Source: Amoebidium appalachense
Lineage: Eukaryota; Ichthyosporea
Assembly (NCBI GenBank): GCA_963693365.1
Contig: CAVNZM010000016.1
Span: forward strand, 4,340,001-4,404,000
Direction of reading: 5' to 3'
DNA length: 64,000 nt
Shown here: positions 1-11,716 of the stretch, one piece after another
Numbering within the stretch: position 1 is the stretch's first letter
Layout of the letters: every line of letters starts with the position of its first letter
Notes under the pieces: model-generated
Told to the model about the DNA's origin: nothing
Databases searched by the model: none
What the model saw: only the letters and a program-made list of their open reading frames with translations
Position numbers and translations under genes: made by a program

Positions 1-291
1 TTTGCATGTGTCCTGCACCATGCTTCTCATCGTGTATGCGTACTTCGTACTGTGTTCCGCATTCAAACCCCCCCCCCCCCCCCTTTTTTTTTTTTTTTTT
101 TTTTGTGGTTTGGGGGGGGGGGGGGGGGGGGGGAGGGGGGGGAGGAAGGGGGGGAGGGGGGCTCATACCCCTGCCATCTTGAGTTGTCTTTTGCTTTCCT
201 ACCACTTTCTGCCATTCGTCCCCATCCTCCTTTCCCGGTTTTTCTTCCCATGACACACACGCATGCACATGCATGTGCACACACACACACA

Positions 292-423
292 CATCCTGCC
301 ACTTAGCGGCTGGGGTTCTTTGTGCCCTTGGCTGCTACGGAAGCAGGAGAGAGTGTTTACTCTCCTCCTTGGGAAGCCCCGCCTACCAGTGGCGGGGGGT
401 TTCTCTCTGCATGGAGAGGACAT
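292..423 (+). repeat. Hairpin-rich conserved module, copy 1
   Basis: The module begins CATCCTGCCACTTAGCGGC directly after (AC)n and ends ATGGAGAGGACAT. It contains potential stem-loops: GCC/GGC at 299-311, AGGAGAGAGT/TACTCTCCTCCT at about 344-368, CCCCGCC/GGCGGGG at about 377-397, and TCTCTC/GGAGAGGA at about 403-420. Orientation is arbitrary. Function is unknown; a structured RNA or a small mobile unit are both possible. Confidence 0.65.
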
Positions 424-797
424 GTGTTGTTTTGGTTTTTGATATTGCCATTGCTTGGTGTTTGTTTGGGTGTTGTTTGGTTGTTCCGTTTCTGTTGTTT
501 GCTTTGCTGCTGACATTAGCAGAAGTTATATTAATCTTTGCACTCTGTTCCTTTTTTCTCTGACGTGTGTGCTTCGGTTACACAGTGTGGCCCGGCACAA
601 AAATAGGCAAAAAGGAGGGGGGGGGGGGGGGGGGGGGGGGGTCTGACATATGCAATCTTGAGATGTCCATTTGTTTTCCTGTGTTATTCTGCCATTCGTC
701 CCCACCCTCCTTTATTCGGGGGGTTTCTCCCCACGACACACACGTATATGTGTGTGTACGTACGTGCTACACACACACGTACACACACACACACACA

Positions 798-926
798 CAT
801 CCTGCCACTTAGCGGCTGGGGTTCTTTGTGCCCTTGGCTGCTACGGAAGCAGGAGAGAGTAACCCTCTCCTCCTTGGGAAGCCCCACCTACCAGTGGCGG
901 GGGTGTCTCTCTGCATGGAGAGGACA
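798..926 (+). repeat. Hairpin-rich conserved module, copy 2
   Basis: Nearly identical to the copy at 292-423, again immediately 3' of (AC)n. The first long hairpin is changed in loop and stem (GAGAGAGTAACCCTCTCCTCC) but can still pair, while the CCCCGCC stem has one C-to-A mismatch. Confidence 0.65.
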
Positions 927-1473
927 ATACTTTTTTGTTTGAAAGGATCAGACGTGTTGGCCCTCTGTTTGTCTTGTTGGGTGCATGCTGGTGTTCGGTT
1001 TTTGCCTATTATCTCTCGATTTGCAACGTTTTTTAGGCTTTTAGGTTCTTGTCGAAGTTCAAGTTTGCTGTTGCAGTTCTGTGCCTGGCTAAGATTGAGT
1101 CTGGTGTTTCGCTTTATACCCTCCCCCCCCCCCCCCCCCCCCGTTATTCTTCACCCGTCTCTGCTCAAAACGGGTGACCTCCCCGCATGTAAATGAACGT
1201 CTGAATTGGGTTTTGCATGCGAGGTGAAGGGGTAGAAACTGGATACCGTGACCCCCCCCCACCCCTTTCCCCCCAGCCTTCTCTTAGAGAATGGGCTCGA
1301 GCCATTTTGCATACTTTTTGTATGCATTCCGTTGTCCATTGTCAATTTGCACTATCCTTGTTGTGCCATATACCGCATATTACATTTCCTGTCTCCTGCT
1401 AATCCCTCAAGACACTCTTCATTCACGCACGCGCGCACACACCCCCACACACACACGTGCACACACACACACA

Positions 1474-1605
1474 CATCCTGCCACTTAGCGGCTTGGGTTC
1501 TTTGTGCCCTTGGTTGCTACGGAAGCAGGAGAGAGTGTTGACTCTCCTCCTTGGAAAGCCCCGCCTACAAGTGGCGGGGGGTTTCTCTCTGCATGGAGAG
1601 GACAT
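1474..1605 (+). repeat. Hairpin-rich conserved module, copy 3
   Basis: Third copy of the module, following (AC)n. Differences from copy 1 are scattered single bases (for example GTTGACTC for GTTTACTC and TACAAG for TACCAG). The stems remain able to form. Confidence 0.65.
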
Positions 1606-2050
1606 TATTATTCTAGCGTAAAATATGTATGGCCTTCTGCATGCTGGTGTTCGGTTTTCCTATTATCTGTGGGCCATTTGCATGCAGCTTATGTTAATGT
1701 TTATTTAGGTTTTTTTTTAGTTTTGCTTTTGAGCATAAGACCCTTAGCATCACGTAAGATGGGATGTGCCTGTGTGGTATTGAGTGTTGTTTCTCGCTTT
1801 TACCCCCCCCCCCCCCCCCCCGGTGGGTTTAGGGTCCTTTGCTCAAGGTTGTTTTTTCGATTTGTGTGGTCAAAGCCCAGAATCGGGGACAGTATTTTTT
1901 TTTGTTTGTTTGTTTGTTTGGTTTTTGTTTATTCATAACTGTAACCATACTACACGGATCTGCTGTGTGGGCTCACGTTATAGGGTTGGCTAACCCCCAG
2001 GTTCATTTTATTGGCACATACACCCACGCATGCCCGCGAACTCACCATGC

Positions 2051-2053
2051 ATA

Positions 2054-2129
<76 letters not shown>

Positions 2130-2440
2130 GCGCGCGCGCGCGCGTGCACACGCACACACACACACACACCCCTACACACACTCGCTCACATACACACTCT
2201 CCCTCCCTCTCTCCCTCCCTCCCTCCCTCCCTCCCTTCCTTCTCCCTCTCCCTCCCTTTCTCCCTCCCTCTCTCCCTCCCTCCCTTCGATTACACCCACA
2301 CACACACACACGTACACCCCCCCCCCCCCCCACACACACACACACACACACACGTACACAAACAAACGCACACGCACTCGCCGTTCTATTATTTTCACAC
2401 ACACACACGTACACATACGCACACGCGTACACACACAGTG
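2051..2440. repeat. (AC)n, (GC)n and (CCCT)n microsatellite block
   Basis: Contains (AC)n at about 2058-2127, alternating CG at 2129-2144, CCCT-type pyrimidine repeats at 2202-2285, a C run at 2317-2330 and further AC tracts to 2440. The alternating purine-pyrimidine tract is prone to left-handed (Z) DNA. From 2441 to 2827 the sequence is unique with nothing recognised. Confidence 0.85.
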
Positions 2441-2826
2441 GCCCTCCGCATGCAGTCCACCGAACGGGAAGAGTTTGCCGAGAGCAAGCCAAAACGTGCC
2501 TTTGCCGACTATCTTCTCTGCAACGCCATCTTGCACTTGTGGGTTCTCAACTTCATGGGTTGAGCAAGATTCGACCCGAAAACAACACGACCCGACCCGA
2601 TATAGGACATAATGGAAGCTCGACCCGCTATACATGTGATTCAAAACATACGACGATAAAATAATAAAAGAAAGTGCATTGGTTGAACAAGGTGTTTTGT
2701 GCAAGAACATCCATGCGATCCAAAGGTGAATAATTGCCTTCTGAAGAACCTTGGGAGACCACCGTCGTCTTCTCGTGATTTACATAATGAAAATATGGTG
2801 CAAGCTTTTGCCCGAAACACATTAAA

Positions 2827-2827
<1 letters not shown>

Positions 2828-2889
<62 letters not shown>
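2828..2889. repeat. Poly-C run of 62 bases
   Basis: An uninterrupted C homopolymer, one of the longest in the window. Its length is likely to be unreliable in any assembly. Confidence 0.9.
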
Positions 2890-3009
2890 ACGGGAAGTTC
2901 CCCGCACTCGCCCACCCAGTGGCACCCACCCCACCTCACCTCCCAGCACACGTGTGCGCGCTGTGGGGTGCGTGCGCGCGCACGCACCCCACACACACAC
3001 ACACACAAG

Positions 3010-4249
3010 GTTCTGAAGGTCTAAAGTCGAAGTCGGCATGTCTGGCTCACAATATGACGTCTGTATGACGTCGAGGTGAATGCAGTGTGTTGACGTCGCA
3101 GCTGCCATCCCACAGTGTGATATGTCGTCCCCGAGACTCTGAGGGGATCACAGGGCAGGAAATTACACAGTTTTCGGAAGTATATTTACCGTTAATTTTC
3201 AGAAAGTACCAGTAAAGCCTGGGACTTGGTTCACCTGAGTTGGGGGTTTGGGAAGTAAATAAAAAAGAAGAGTGCCCCCCTTACCCCCCCCCCCCCCCCT
3301 CCCCCCGCCCACCCGGATTTTTCCTGGGTAAACACTGGAACTTGCAATCACGCAAAAGGTTATCTCAATACCTCATTATATCTCATGACCAGTCCATATC
3401 CTGACAAGGCATATGAAAAATGCAGGTTGTGTTATCCACTCAATAACAAATTTTGTCTGCTTTCTGGGCTAGTTGTATTTTGTGTTGCATTCAATGTACA
3501 AATTTTCAGAGATATCAGTATAGTTCAACAGTTGGCGAAAGGAGCAGCCAACATAGTAAATTACCAGGCACACATAATTGTTGGGAAGTCGGACAGAATA
3601 ATTTGCCTTATAGTAATGTAAACGCAAGATTATGATATTGCCAATGAAACCGTGCGGGGGTCCGGGGGCCCGGCGGGGGGCCAAAGGCCCCCCGGCGACG
3701 GATAGGTATACACATATCGGATATATATACGGAAGTAAAAAGGAAGTAAATATCTCCGGACAAAAATAGGCGGCGATCCGCCAGGTGCCAAAATACAGTA
3801 ATCCTAAAATGTAATTTCTAGCCCTGGAGGATCATGCCCAGCTATCAAACAATATATATGTACTAAGGCTGTCTGAACACGATATTCGTGGCGCCCTCTG
3901 AATCACGCATCCGATTGGCCCTTTAGAGCAGATCCTGATTGGATCGTTTCCCAGGCACCAAATGAGATCAGCGGCTATTGGCCGACAGGACATCCCCCCC
4001 CCCCCCCCCCCCCGTGTGAAAGCTTCGTCCGGAAGTTGCCCAGTGCTTTGTGCATATATATTGCCCAATAGTATGAGTGCCTTGTGCATATTGCCTAATA
4101 GTATGAGTGCTGGGTGCATATTGCACAATGCTAGCCTATCTGCACTTGGTAACTTGGTTTTTGGGGTCTAAATTGATGAGTGCAGTCGTCTCTCCTCTGT
4201 TTTTAACCTACCTACAGTTACCAGATAGACTCTTGATGGAAATTGAAAC
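3010..4249. other. Unique, AT-richer stretch without a supported gene
   Basis: A small ORF at 3385-3621 has no domain, splice signal or codon signature that I trust. The stretch holds a GC-rich inverted sequence at about 3655-3700 (GGGGGCC/GGCCCCCC), C runs near 3276 and 3994, and a short tandem repeat at about 4053-4125 in which TGCATATTGCC-CAATAGTATGAG recurs two to three times. Confidence 0.5.
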
Positions 4250-4746
4250 TCAGAAACTGAATAAAAAACACAACTTAACCGTTTGCGTCTGTTCAGTTTT
4301 AGTTCCGAGGCTCCATGAGCCGACGGTCACAGTTACTTGAAACATGTATGAGATTGAGAGGAGGGAAGGGGAGGGGGGGGGGGTGGAGGGTGGGGGGATG
4401 GTGTATGATTGAGGGCGGGGGGAGGGGGGTGGGAGGAGGGGGGGGGGGGGGGGGGGACGAGATGACTAGTATGTTGGAGGAGAAAAAAGGACAAGGGGAC
4501 ACGGTGGATGAAAGAAGGCCAAAGAGAATAGTCGAGTGAGCTACTGAGCAGAAAATTGTGGGGTGACATGTGGGTGTGGATGGGTCACCGTGGTTGTGTA
4601 TGTTTGGTTGAGGGGGTGAGGGTGGGGTTGGTTGGGTTTGGATATGGGTGTGTGTGTACAAAGCTTTAGGGCGTGCATGTGCGTGTCGGGTGTGTGGATG
4701 AGTGGGTTTGTAACCGGTGGGCAGTGTGTGTGTGTGTACGGGTGGA

Positions 4747-4807
<61 letters not shown>

Positions 4808-5259
4808 ATGTGGGTGGGTGGGTGTGGGTGGACGTGGGTGGGTGACATTGGGTGATTTGGTGTGTGTATGTGTGGGTGAGGGGGGGATGGGGGTGGGGCG
4901 CCGGTTGGGGAGGGTAGAGGTGTGGGTGAATGGGTGGATATTGCGTGTGTGTGTGGATGGGTGGATGGGTGGTGGGGGGATGTGTCGTAGTGTGTTTGTG
5001 CCGGTCACGGTTACGGGCGGTTGTGTGTGGGTGCCACGACCGGTGTGTGAGAATGACTGGGTTTGTGAGTGCACGGATGTACATGTGTTGGTGTTTGTGT
5101 CAGATGTAGCCTTGCAATATGTGTGTGTGTGTGTGTGTGTGCGTGCCTGTGCGTGTGTGTGCACCGTGACGTGTGGGTGTGTCCATGTAGGTGTGGGGTG
5201 GGTCAGTTTGGTGTGATGTTGGCTTTCTTTCTTTCTTTCTTTCTATCTATCTTTTTTTT

Positions 5260-5298
<39 letters not shown>

Positions 5299-5569
5299 AT
5301 CATTTTGAAATGGGATCAGAACGGAAAATGCAAGATGGGAAAGGGAAAAATTATTGGAAAGGTAAGGAGATCATGAAAAGTGTGAGCGGGGGACTTGGAA
5401 GATTTGATTATAAAGTCATGAACTTACGTGACAATTGCAATATTAATTATACTGTTATTGTTGTCAATACTAGTACCGTGCTTACTATTGTTAGTACTAT
5501 TCATGATTTCTTTCTTTTCATTTCAAAGTTTTAACTTTTTGCTCTCCTCTCTCTCTCTCTCTCTCTCTC

Positions 5570-5611
<42 letters not shown>

Positions 5612-5615
5612 TGCG

Positions 5616-5676
<61 letters not shown>

Positions 5677-5696
5677 TCTCTCTCCCCCTTGCGAGG

Positions 5697-5737
<41 letters not shown>

Positions 5738-6345
5738 TTGTTTGTGTGTGTGTGTGCGTGTGTGTGCGTGTGTTGGGGGGGGAGGGGGGGGGGGGGGGAG
5801 GGGGGAGGGGGGCAGCCCGGGCAGGGCCCTAGATAACATGTCTTGGGTGGAAAGTGGTAGAAGAGGCTTGAGCAAAGAGTGGGGTGGACGAGAGGGAAGG
5901 GCGGGAGTGGGGCGGGGAGGAGGGGGGGGGAGGAGGGGGGGGGGGGGGGTGAGGGGCGGGCTTATTGGAGGGATGAGAGAACGGAAGTGTTGGGAAACGG
6001 GTGGGGTGCGATTTAGAGAGGGGAGAGAAGGGAAACAGAGTGGGAAAAGGCCTTAGGAAGTCTAGGAAGCGGGGAGGATGAACTGGTTATTCTCCTAGTG
6101 GCGCGGGATAGAGGGGGAGGGGGGAGGGGGGGGCCTGGGAGGGGGAAGGGGGTGGTGGGAGGGGGAGATGGGATATGGGGGGGGGGGGGAATGGGGCTGG
6201 CTATGGGGCCGGGGGCAAAAGGTCTTGGGATCATAAGAGCGTGCTAGCTAGGAGGCACTTAAACAAAAAAAAAAAAAGAAAACGAGCAGGGGAGGGGAAG
6301 GGGGGGGGGGGGGGGGTTTACACCTGCACACAAATTAATAACTCA
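4250..6345. repeat. Segmental duplication copy A (partner at 18912-20955)
   Basis: Unique landmarks occur in the same order in both copies: AACTGAATAA near the start; GGATGAAAG-AGG-CCAAAGAGA at about 4507; GAAAAG with GGTAAGGAGAT and GGAAAGGTAAGGAGATC at about 5356; TGGAGGGATGAGAGAA at about 5965; TTATTCTCCT at about 6087; GGCAAAAGGTCTTGG at about 6212; and ACACCTGCACAC at about 6321. Between the landmarks, simple repeats (GT, G runs, and (CT)n at 5548-5735 in this copy only) differ strongly. No protein gene is supported. Confidence 0.75.
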
Positions 6346-6616
6346 CGGTCCTAGTATCGTGGCCTGTGGACAATTCGAAAGTTCATTTAACATAGAATTT
6401 TATTACCATGTGCTTGGGGTTGTCGGTGTGTTAGCTTAGCTCGAGTCTCTGCCAACTAGGGTACAATCATCCGCGATGCTTAGGAGGAGACGATAAGTTC
6501 CTATGAGGGTCCCCTAACGGGTGGGGCGGGGGAGCAAAACGGGATCTAAAAACGTATTCAACGGGTTGTGTTTGTGTGTACGACGGAGTGTGTGCGTGTA
6601 CGTGTGTGTGTGTGTA

Positions 6617-6676
<60 letters not shown>

Positions 6677-7392
6677 CGCGCGCGCGCTTTTGATTTCTAA
6701 GATGTGTTCTTTACTGCTAATTAAGGGGAGATGTGTGCTATCCGGAGTGACTGTCGCATCATCACATTCGATCTACTGGTGCCTTCTGAGGCACACGCAA
6801 TACGTGCCTCCCGTAACTGAGTGTGTGTGACGTTTTTTGTGAGTGTTGTTGGCCAGAGTGTGTCTGCACGTGTAAACGCCAGAAAAAGGGGAAGGGAGGA
6901 GGGAAGGGGTGGGGGGGATTGAAAGAGAAGCCGAGAGTGGGGGGCACGGGCTTTCGAAAAATTAAAAGAAGAAGAGACATGTTGCATGCGCGCTCCACAA
7001 TGCTTTGTGCACATACTGTGGCAGTGAGTGAGGAAATTTTTAAGTGCCTTGCCATGTGTGTGTGTGTGTGCGTGTGTGTGTGCGTGCGTGCGTCACAATG
7101 CGTGTGTCCCGAAATATATTCTCATACTGTACTTTATTGGGTGCGGCCGGTACCGTATCGCTGACAGCTGTGGCAGTGCCGCCTCTGAAATAAACAACTG
7201 GTAGGGATCAACTCCCAACTGACTTAGACCGCTGACCATATCATATGATGATCACGATTATGTTCAGGACCCCAGGCCTGCCACCCTCTGCAAGCTCATC
7301 CAGGCCATTGGCGACAAGATTGGTATCTTGCCTGAAATGGATTGGTATGATAATATTCAACTAGCAAATCTGAAAGTACGTGACCATCTGTA
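6346..7392. other. Unique stretch downstream of the thioredoxin-like gene, with (GT)n(GC)n
   Basis: Contains (GT)n followed by alternating GC at 6602-6688 and a shorter GT/GC tract at 7056-7095. The part nearest 7390 is probably the 3' untranslated region of the minus-strand thioredoxin-like gene. No AATAAA was seen close to the stop codon on the minus strand. Confidence 0.5.
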
Positions 7393-7661
7393 TTAAAGTA
7401 GGCTCCAGTCCTTGACCTTCGCATCCAGCTTTTCCGTGTCGGCACCGATGAATTGCTGCGAAAAACACAACCCATACGTATTAGAAGTGGTACTACGGGG
7501 GGTTTTTTTTAAAAAGAAAAAAAAAATGCTTCTGATGCTACATGGTTAATAATAAAAAAATGCTGAGTTCGGATGTGGAGAGCCCTACCGTACAGATACT
7601 ACTAGCCCCTGGGATTGTGGCTGCAGAGGAAAAAAGTTTAATCGGTTTAGCACCGTGTCAC

Positions 7662-7701
<40 letters not shown>

Positions 7702-9740
7702 CGCGCGCGCGAGTGCAGCGGCGGGTGGGGGGGGGGGGGGGGGGGGGGGGGGGGGAGGCAGGTTACACAGGAAAGCCAATGAGTTATTGCAACAACTTGG
7801 TTAAAACAATACACCGGCGTGTACACTTTATCATTAGACAGTCACATACATCGCCCGAAGTTATCGAGGTGTGTACACATGTGCCCAGGCGTGACTTGTA
7901 AACAGTGAGGCGTGTGTGTTTGTGTGTGTGTGACATCCATATGCTTGGTGCTGCTTGTGCAAACTGTTACAGTGCAAATGGGGTGCACTGAGGGAGTCAC
8001 CGTGGAAGGGACGGATGACTTACATCCACTGCTTTGCCCTCTTTGTAGATCTTAAAGGTTGGAAGGTAGTAGATGCGCTCGGATGCCGCGACGCCCTGTC
8101 CGTGCATATGAACACTGTCAGCTCTAGTAGAAGGTAAGTGTCTATTGCTGCTAGGCTACAAAAATTTGCAACTGATCGACTGATTCATGATAAAGGGCCT
8201 TGCTGCCTTAAACCATGGCATGGCCCATATTTGCTGCAGGCTTAAGGATTAGATTGGACTACATACCCATATCGGAAAGCCACGATGCCAAACCGATTTG
8301 TGACAAAACTTGACGATCTAATCACATTCATTATGACTAAAATATATCGTGAGGCGCATGATGCATATGATCATAATGTGGTTCCAACACCAATAACATG
8401 ACAGTATCAGTGAAAAGTTGGAGTCAGTGTGTGCGTACTAGCGCTGGAGCTGATTCCAATAGACTCCCTGGTTGGTTTACTATGCACTCACTCTGTGCAC
8501 ACACGCATCATCATACCGGGGTAGGCCTACCACAAGACTACTGCCGGAACTGAACGTGGATTTCTGCCACAGCCAGCTAGATAGAGTCTTATTCCGGAGT
8601 CCCTTAGCCCGCAAGAACAAAAGGGAAAGAATGTAATTTTCATTGGTGCAATGGGGGGTTTGCCGGCAGCTAGAATCTTAAATCTTCCAAAATTCCTATC
8701 ACTAGAATCATATATTGAGATATTGGTATTTGAATTTAGCCAACACCTGTACTTGATCTCATGAGGACTCGTACATATATTCAAGTGACGTTGGCTGCTC
8801 AGTGGAGAGACTCGGAGTCCCGCTCAATAGCCATATGTGATATCGATGAGTCACATGGCAAAGTGTGGAGCACATAAACTGGTTTCGTTTGGTGAACAAA
8901 TTCAAAACCTTACCACACGAGAGGGCTGAAACAAAGGGGGCGCGGCGGGGGGAGGGGGGAGGGGGGGGGGGGGGTGGACTTGGCTGAGCAAAACCGACCG
9001 GCCATAGTGCATATCATATGAGAGCGACACTTACGCTGAGATCGTCAATGTCGGCGTAGTAGAAGTCCATGTCTGGGTACTGAGTGGCCAGGTACCTGAA
9101 CTGAGGGGAAATATCTCTGCACTGTCCACTCCACCGTGCTACGAAGGAAACAATGACCTGTAGAGTTGCCGTCACGGTCAGGTGTCTTGTTTCTGCAGTA
9201 TAATAGGGGTAAGGAGCAAGGGTCCTTGTTCAAAATAGACTATGTACCCTGTTAGGCTACTAAATTAGCTGACTGTGGGATGGTTTTCAGTCTAAAATGA
9301 CGTCACAGTTTTTATTACCAGTTATGGTAGTAAAAGTGTGACGTAATTTCAGATTGAAAGTCGGCAGGCAGTCGGCTAATTCAATTAGTCTTCCGGGGGT
9401 ACGTAGTCTGTTGGAACCCTTTGTCATTACAGATACCGTCCGCCATTAAGAATACCCGCCAATAAGAATACGCCAGCGACTAAGTCAGCTTTTTTTTTTT
9501 TTTTTAAGGATAATATGCACCGCGGCCATATTTTGGGGTATTCTTAATGGGACAGCTGACCTATACTATACTCGTTCCGTGGATCATGTATAGTTTAATA
9601 CTCTTACCCCCCCCCCCCCCTCACCCTTCCCCCCCCCCCCCCCCCACACACACACCATTTTTTCGTGTCCTCCTCCCCCCCCCCCCCCTCCGCCCCCTCT
9701 CTCCCCCCTGGCCCTCCTCTCCCCTCCCCCCCAGCCCCAG

Positions 9741-9771
<31 letters not shown>

Positions 9772-10020
9772 CCGTACGGTGCCATTAAGAATATGATGGT
9801 GGTCGTCCAAAAAAATTTAAGAATATGCACCGTGACCACGTTTTTGGGGGGGTTCTTAATGGCGGACGGCATACGGTAATATCATCCCGCTTAAACTTCA
9901 GACCAGTGAAAAAAAAAGCATTATGTTTCTACGTTGATGTATATCTTGAAACATCGTTTTTTTACATGTGCGTATTGTGTTGAGTAGAAGTCACTCTTGG
10001 TTTTCGTGCCGGCATATCAT

Positions 10021-10055
<35 letters not shown>

Positions 10056-11340
10056 CCTCTCACCACCACCACCACCACATTGGTAACAACGAAACTTGAG
10101 GGGTGGAAATTTCAACACTTTATGCAAAGCTGGGAAGGAACATGGCACTGCTTGAAATATGGTTCATTGCAGTGCGCCACAGATCTACTAGTGGCATGCT
10201 GAAGGCTTGCATGCATATGACAAACAAGAAAGTGTGTGTTAAAGTGGAAAACCGTGATTCGACTTATGTCTTATGCTCAGTATTTGTCATCAAACTGCTG
10301 GATTATCCAGGCCATTAATTAAGTTATATTGGAAGGAAAATATATAATTACCTTTTTTTCGCTTCCCAAAACCCACTCATTGAAGTCTTTCTCTGACGGA
10401 ATCGTGTACAATGCCGGGGCCGACGGGACCTAAAGGAGAACGAACGGTGTGTTAGTTGATATCAGCTAAATTACCATATCATTCTTACCGAGGCAAGGCT
10501 TGCTTATAACATGGCCCTGGCTGCGAGAGTGAAACGGGGCATGAGATCTTGCGTTCAGTAATAAGTCAAGACGCCATGCATAAGTCAACCAACCGCGAAG
10601 CATGAGCAGTGAGACCAATCACGCAGTAGCAGCTCAAGATACACATGCTATGAATCGGGCATGTCTGCAGTTGAGACCAGGTCTAACGGTTGCACTTCGG
10701 GGTGTTCCCAGTCTGTGGCAGGTCACAAGCGGCTCATAGCGTGCGTTCTAACGGCAGGAATGCTTGTGCGCACGCCATTCTGTAACTGCCCAATAAGGGC
10801 GGAAAACACACCGAAACACACAACGCCGGGCCGTGCATGATACAGACACATGCACTTGACACTTAGTCTAGTTCCCTCATCGCACACCTTACCCCATTTA
10901 ACATGCAGGAAGTCAAAAAGGAAGCATGTGATGGTGTGTAGGCCAGGCCGCCAAACAACATCAGGATGCATACATATATGCATAGACCTCAGGATGGATC
11001 AACAATTGTTTTGGTATAGATATCGATATGCAAATTAATAAAACGTGTAATTTGCTAAACACTTTGGTCTGGAAGGGTGACCTACCTCAGCAGCCACTCT
11101 TTGCTTGGATTCCACACGGTCATCCTCGTCGTCGTAAACCTTGGCCATGAGGCGGTGGTGCCTTTCAGACCCCGCATCTTCTTGTGTGCGCCGAACCTCC
11201 GCCTGTACACGCGCCAGCCTCTGCTCTATGTCGCGCAGTTCCGCCTCCACGCCACCACGGGGGGCCGGAGAAGCCTGCATGCTGGTGGCTGCAATGACCA
11301 GAAGAAGCACAGAGCCAAGTAGAGAAGCGATCTTGGGCAT
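7393..11340 (-). CDS. Thioredoxin-like protein with signal peptide, coiled coil and atypical WSGQC active site
   Basis: Five minus-strand exons, all joined in phase 0: 11340-11086, 10429-10352, 9157-9035, 8095-8024 and 7455-7393 (stop TAA). All junctions are AG/GT. The product is 196 residues. Residues 1-26 form a signal peptide (MPKIASLLGSVLLLVIAA). Residues about 31-80 are Glu/Arg-rich and likely coiled coil. The thioredoxin fold follows: TIPSEKDFNEWV, then VIVSFVARWSGQCRDISPQF with the active-site loop, then the cis-proline segment YYLPTFKIYKEGK, then QFIGADTEKLDAKVKDWSLL. The usual WCGPC has become W-S-G-Q-C, so the attacking cysteine is serine and only the resolving one remains. An ordinary dithiol reductase role is therefore unlikely; a monothiol, chaperone or binding role in the secretory pathway is inference. 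There is no KDEL-type tail. Exon 4 starts at the AG before GGC because only that acceptor keeps phase and domain length. Confidence 0.88.
9221..9420. mobile_element. Palindromic foldback element (MITE) in a thioredoxin-gene intron
   Basis: The two arms are imperfect inverted copies meeting at about 9311 (TTATTACCA-GTTA-TGGTAGTAA). Matching arm segments include TACCC, CTAAATTAGCTGACT/AGTCGGCTAATT, TTTCAGTCTAAAATGACGTCACA and its complement, and ACTATGTACC/GGTACGTAGT. It shares arm sequence with the element at 11518-11716, so the two form one family. The exact ends are uncertain: a core with flanking TA runs 9247-9399, but pairing continues beyond it. Confidence 0.65.
9436..9869. mobile_element. 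Small element with 17-bp terminal inverted repeats and internal direct repeats
   Basis: CCGTCCGCCATTAAGAA at 9436-9452 is repeated perfectly in inverse at 9853-9869. Inside, a ~48 bp segment (ATATGCACCG-G-CCA, then TTTTGGGG, then TTCTTAATGG) occurs twice in direct orientation, at about 9508-9552 and 9822-9865. Most of the interior is poly-C. It lies in an intron of the thioredoxin-like gene. No transposase is present, so it is non-autonomous if mobile. Confidence 0.6.
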
Positions 11341-11517
11341 TTTGGTGTGATGTGCACCTATATGTGGTTTCGAGTGAAGTTTGCGATGTGTGATGCGTCG
11401 TGCGTTTACGTCCGACCGGCTACGACTGTACGACGACTGACAGCCCCGCAGTTTATCGTAGGTTCGGACAAGGAGTCTATTTTGTAGGCTTCGGAGTTAA
11501 GATTTAATTAAGAAGAT

Positions 11518-11716
11518 AAGGTTCAAACCCTACTAGTACCCCGTCAGACTAGCAAAATTTAGCCGTCGCAGGCTAAGATTTCTATGGCATATGACGTCAC
11601 ACCAATTTGTTACCAAATTTGGTAACAAATCAGTGTGATGTCAATTACCATAGCAATCTTAGCCGGCGGCGGCTAAATTTTGCTAGTCTGACGGGGTACG
11701 TAGTAGGGTTTGGACC
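11518..11716. mobile_element. Palindromic foldback element (MITE), second family member
   Basis: A near-perfect palindrome centred at about 11618 (TTTGTTACCAAATTTGGTAACAAA). The arms share GTCAGACTAGCAAAATTTAGCC and its complement, and the palindrome extends through TACTAGTACCCC/GGGGTACGTAGTA out to TTCAAACCC/GGGTTTGGA. TA dinucleotides flank the CCCC/GGGG core at 11537 and 11697. It sits about 180 bp upstream of the start codon of the thioredoxin-like gene and could affect its promoter. Confidence 0.7.

Larger units (their letters stand above)
110..1820. repeat. Three tandem copies of a ~600-680 bp unit bounded by poly-G/poly-C
   Basis: Each unit is built as poly-G (or poly-C), a short unique stretch containing GCCATTCGTCCCCA (units 1 and 2), an (AC)n tract, then a ~130 bp conserved module, then diverged sequence. 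Units 2 and 3 also share GCATGCTGGTGTTCGGTTTT and a TTTC-GCTTT-ACCC stretch leading into poly-C near 1118 and 1802. No coding region is supported here. Confidence 0.75.

Noticed and set aside
2011-2664. Long frames of His/Thr, Val/Cys, Ser/Leu, Arg/Glu, Pro or Gly polymers, here and throughout the window.
   Set aside because: They are translations of AC/GT, CT/GA and C/G repeats and run open in several frames at once.
7268-7375. Plus-strand 36-codon segment (DPRPATLCKLIQAIGDKIGI...) with phase-0 splice sites on both sides.
   Set aside because: No partner exon was found and it lies in the probable 3' untranslated region of the thioredoxin-like gene; it remains an isolated open frame.
8049-8133. 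Plus-strand exon-like segment with good acceptor (CTCTTTGTAG) and donor (GTAAGT).
   Set aside because: It overlaps exon 4 of the minus-strand thioredoxin-like gene, whose translation (YYLPTFKIYKEGK) is clearly the real one.
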